DNA of 64,000 nt from Datisca glomerata (taxonomy: Eukaryota > Streptophyta > Magnoliopsida > Cucurbitales > Datiscaceae). Below are positions 62,041 to 64,000 of the stretch, one piece after another. The notes beneath the pieces were generated by a model. That model was given only the letters and a program-made list of their open reading frames with translations. It ran no database searches and was not told the origin of the DNA. Each line of letters begins with the position of its first letter. Within the stretch, counting starts at the first letter, position 1. The stretch is taken from NCBI GenBank assembly GCA_003255025.1, contig QANY01008011.1:227001-291000 (forward strand), in the 5' to 3' direction. The position numbers and the translations under genes were made by a program.

Positions 62041-62999
62041 GATTTTAGTTTATCTAAAGATTAGACGCTCTCATGGAGGTTTTAGGGGTGGTGCTCATAG
62101 TTTTTCAAGCTTGCGCAAATTTCTTGAGGTTGAAGATGAACTCTCATTTTCTGGAAGGGACAAATTGGCTCATGTGGCAGTGGTAAAGGATGGAGATGAC
62201 AACTCCTTTTTTGAAGCCTACTATTTCTCTCTCCAATCAAAGTGATGGAGGTGACAGCTCCTTTTTGAAGCCTACTATTTCTTTCTCCAAAACAAAGTGA
62301 AGGAGAGAGGTTCTCGGTTCAAATCTGGAGCCTACTATTTCTCTCTCCCATGAGAGAAATAATTATATTCCAAATGTGATAGGACAAGGTGGAGATTATT
62401 CTCTCTTCATAGATATTTATTTTAATCAAGGTGTCATTTCAGTAGCTAACCAAGGTGCCAGCTCAATAGCTCCTTACAAGTGCCAACTCAGCAGCTCCTT
62501 CTTTATCCAAGGGAAAGAGAAAGTTTAGAGATGAATCTCTTCCCCTCTCTCATAGCAATTTTCCTGAACACGAGGCAACGCTGGGAAAGAGGTTCCTCCT
62601 TCAAGCTCCATCTTCAATAGACTCAGGCTCCTCTTGAGGTGGGAGGGGTACCTTTCCTTTCCCCATTACATGATTAATGGGTTGCTTTTGTTCACCAAAA
62701 TTGGTTTTAGCAATTTCTTGGTTGTTTGTTAAATCAAGAGTTCTATGTTTGTTAAGTTCTATATCAGACTTATGTTTTTTATGTTTGTCGTACCTTGTGT
62801 GGTGTGGGAGAATTTCTAGAGTTTATTTTTTGTAGGCTAAGTTAAGTTAAAGTTAGGACTTGGATAGTTGTGCTAATATAGCCAATGGTCTTTCTCTTTC
62901 CTGTCTTGCTCAGCCAATCTTTTAAGTATGCTTGGTATATGCCCCTTGAATATTTTTAAATTACACTTCGGTTAATGAAAATTTCACTTACCGAAAAAA
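62041..62999 (+). mobile_element. LINE remnant with 3' end
   Basis: The 3' end reads '...cggttaatgaaaatttcacttaccgaaaaaa' (62970-62999), the kind of 3' tail plus short poly(A) seen in plant LINEs, directly followed by satellite. The 5' part includes a short reading, and between them are three copies of 'agcctactatttctctctcc' (62215, 62269, 62329). Most of the element, including any reverse transcriptase, is absent. Confidence 0.6.
62066..62244 (+). pseudogene. ORF1 fragment of the LINE
   Basis: Reads SHGGFRGGAHSFSSLRKFLE, then FSGRDKLAHVAVVKDGDDNS, FFEAYYFSLQSK and TGA. It looks like the Gly/Arg-rich region just before DUF4283 in plant LINE ORF1 proteins, and could precede the type of domain seen at 63678. 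Family assignment is by resemblance only. Confidence 0.4.
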
Positions 63000-63677
63000 G
63001 GTGTCAAAAGTCAGTTCGAGTACATGTCATACCCAAAAGATTCAAATTTTGCCAAGTTCATCTAGTTTGGGCCTAAACACACCCTTTTGGGCCTTTTTGA
63101 CTCTGTATGGCAGAAGAAGAACCTAGAATGACCACAACACTCCTAATTCTTATCCAAAACATGTAGTGGGTGTCAAAAGTTGGTTTGAGTACATGCCATG
63201 CCCAAAAGATTCAAGTTTCGCCAAGCTCATCTAGTTTGGGCCAAAACACGCCCCTTTGGATCTTTTGACTCCGTATGGCACTTGAAACACCTAAATGACC
63301 ACAACACTCCAAATTCTTATCCCAAATGTATATCGGGTGTCAAAAATTATTTTGAGTACATGCCATGCCCAAAAAATTGAAGTTTAGTCAAGTTCATCTA
63401 GTTTGGGCCTAGACACGTCCCATTGGGTCGTTTTGACTTTGTATGACACTAGAGCCACCTAAAATGACCACAATACTCCAAATTCTTATGCCACACGTGT
63501 ACTAGGTGTCAAAAGTCAGTTCGAGAACATGTCATGCCCAAAAGATCCAAGTTGAGCCAAGTTCATCTTGTTTGGGCCTAAACACGTCCCCTTGGATATT
63601 TTTTTACTCTGAATGGTACAAGGAGAACCTAAAATGACCACAACACTCCAAATTCATATCCCAAACTTGTATTGGAT
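63000..63677. repeat. Satellite array, ~168-bp monomer (second block)
   Basis: Anchors at 63099, 63267, 63435 and 63605 continue the same family in the same orientation after the LINE pieces. The last monomer breaks off at 'gtattggatg' where the reading at 63678 begins. Confidence 0.9.
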
Positions 63678-64000
63678 GAGGAGACCACACTTTTTGAAGA
63701 AAGTAGCGTCACCATTATGCTTCCTGGATGCATCTCTAGAGAGAGTTTGGCTAAGTGGGAATGCTGCCTTGTGGGTTTCTTTGTTGGTAAGTCCTCTCCC
63801 CTTCACTTAGATAAGCTGTTTGCTATGAAGCTTTGGGATAATGGAGGCCTTATTGAGGTTAGAGCTAGTAAAGATGTCTTCTTCTTTAGATTCTCCTCCA
63901 TTAAAGCTAGAGAGAGTGTTTTTGAAGCTGGTCCTTGGTTCCTTTTGGGCAAACCCATTATTCTTCAGCCATGGCAGCCTAATATCAAATTTTGTAAGGA
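63678..64000 (+). CDS. LINE ORF1, DUF4283 domain (partial, runs off the window)
   Basis: One open frame to the end of the window, reading EETTLFEESSVTIMLPGCIS, KWECCLVGFFVGKSSPLHLD, WDNGGLIEVRASKDVFFFRF, ARESVFEAGPWFLLGKPIIL and QPWQPNIKFCK. This is the DUF4283 domain (GPW... and LqpW motifs) of the nucleic-acid-binding ORF1 of plant L1-type LINEs. No start codon is present, because the element joins satellite DNA at its 5' side, consistent with 5' truncation on insertion. No stop in 107 codons, so this copy may be fairly young. Confidence 0.8.

Noticed and set aside
61643..62999. Single transposon with ~350-bp terminal inverted repeats
   Set aside because: The arms end differently, the right arm ends in a LINE-like A-rich tail, and a scrap of satellite lies between the left arm and the rest.
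59230..63677. Regularly spaced repeats considered as a CRISPR array
   Set aside because: The whole ~168-bp unit repeats with no unique spacers, in a plant genome; it is a satellite.

Overview
The window looks like gene-poor, repeat-rich nuclear DNA of a flowering plant, most likely a eudicot. It is AT-rich, uses GT-AG introns, and is crowded with nested and decayed plant transposable elements: Ty3/Gypsy of chromovirus and Tat/Athila type, Ty1/Copia, CACTA, a hAT-like element and LINEs. I see no bacterial or organellar gene organisation, no rRNA and no tRNA gene. Only one gene appears intact.

The intact gene is an 18-exon minus-strand homologue of the katanin p80 regulatory subunit (KTN80), CDS 21597 to 12435. 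All splice junctions could be placed by eye. The joined coding length is 2346 nt (781 codons plus stop) with no internal stop. It has an N-terminal WD40 propeller and a C-terminal con80 domain.

Layout. 1-1338: 3' part of a Gypsy-type LTR. 1339-3204: short Athila/Tat-like remnant (LTR end, PBS, about 1 kb of non-coding interior, PPT, start of the other LTR). 3205-7545: CACTA element whose minus-strand transposase has lost its catalytic core, with a ~120-bp minisatellite in it. 8325-9480: broken plant-mobile-domain (PMD) gene, minus strand. 9500-12100: small repeats and non-coding DNA. 12435-21597: KTN80. 22900-25640: Copia RT scrap and a reverse-oriented Copia LTR. 25653-27784: end of a chromovirus pol, then an LTR and a PBS. 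28491-31935: minus-strand Tat-type Gypsy pol with an antisense accessory ORF. 33018-34872: hAT-like non-autonomous element with an 8-bp target duplication. 36300-37510: GC-rich minisatellites and a TATA box. 37589-41255: multi-exon PMD ORF on the plus strand, antisense to the Gypsy integrase/RNase H at 41830-43430. 43466-52550: whole but dead Copia element (two ~1.8-kb LTRs) inside that Gypsy element, whose RT end resumes at 52553-52990. 53338-56179: degenerate minus-strand gene joining a PMD-like N-terminus to a Ulp1-type cysteine protease C-terminus. 56180-59230: AT-rich DNA with no gene seen. 59230-63678: satellite array with ~168-bp monomers, interrupted by LINE pieces, followed by a LINE ORF1 (DUF4283) running off the window end.

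The most interesting theme is repeated association of PMD, PF04195-type and Ulp1 genes with retroelements. In two separate Tat-type Gypsy copies an intron-containing accessory gene lies just beyond the integrase end and on the opposite strand to pol. Family names come from recognising motifs by eye; no database search was possible.
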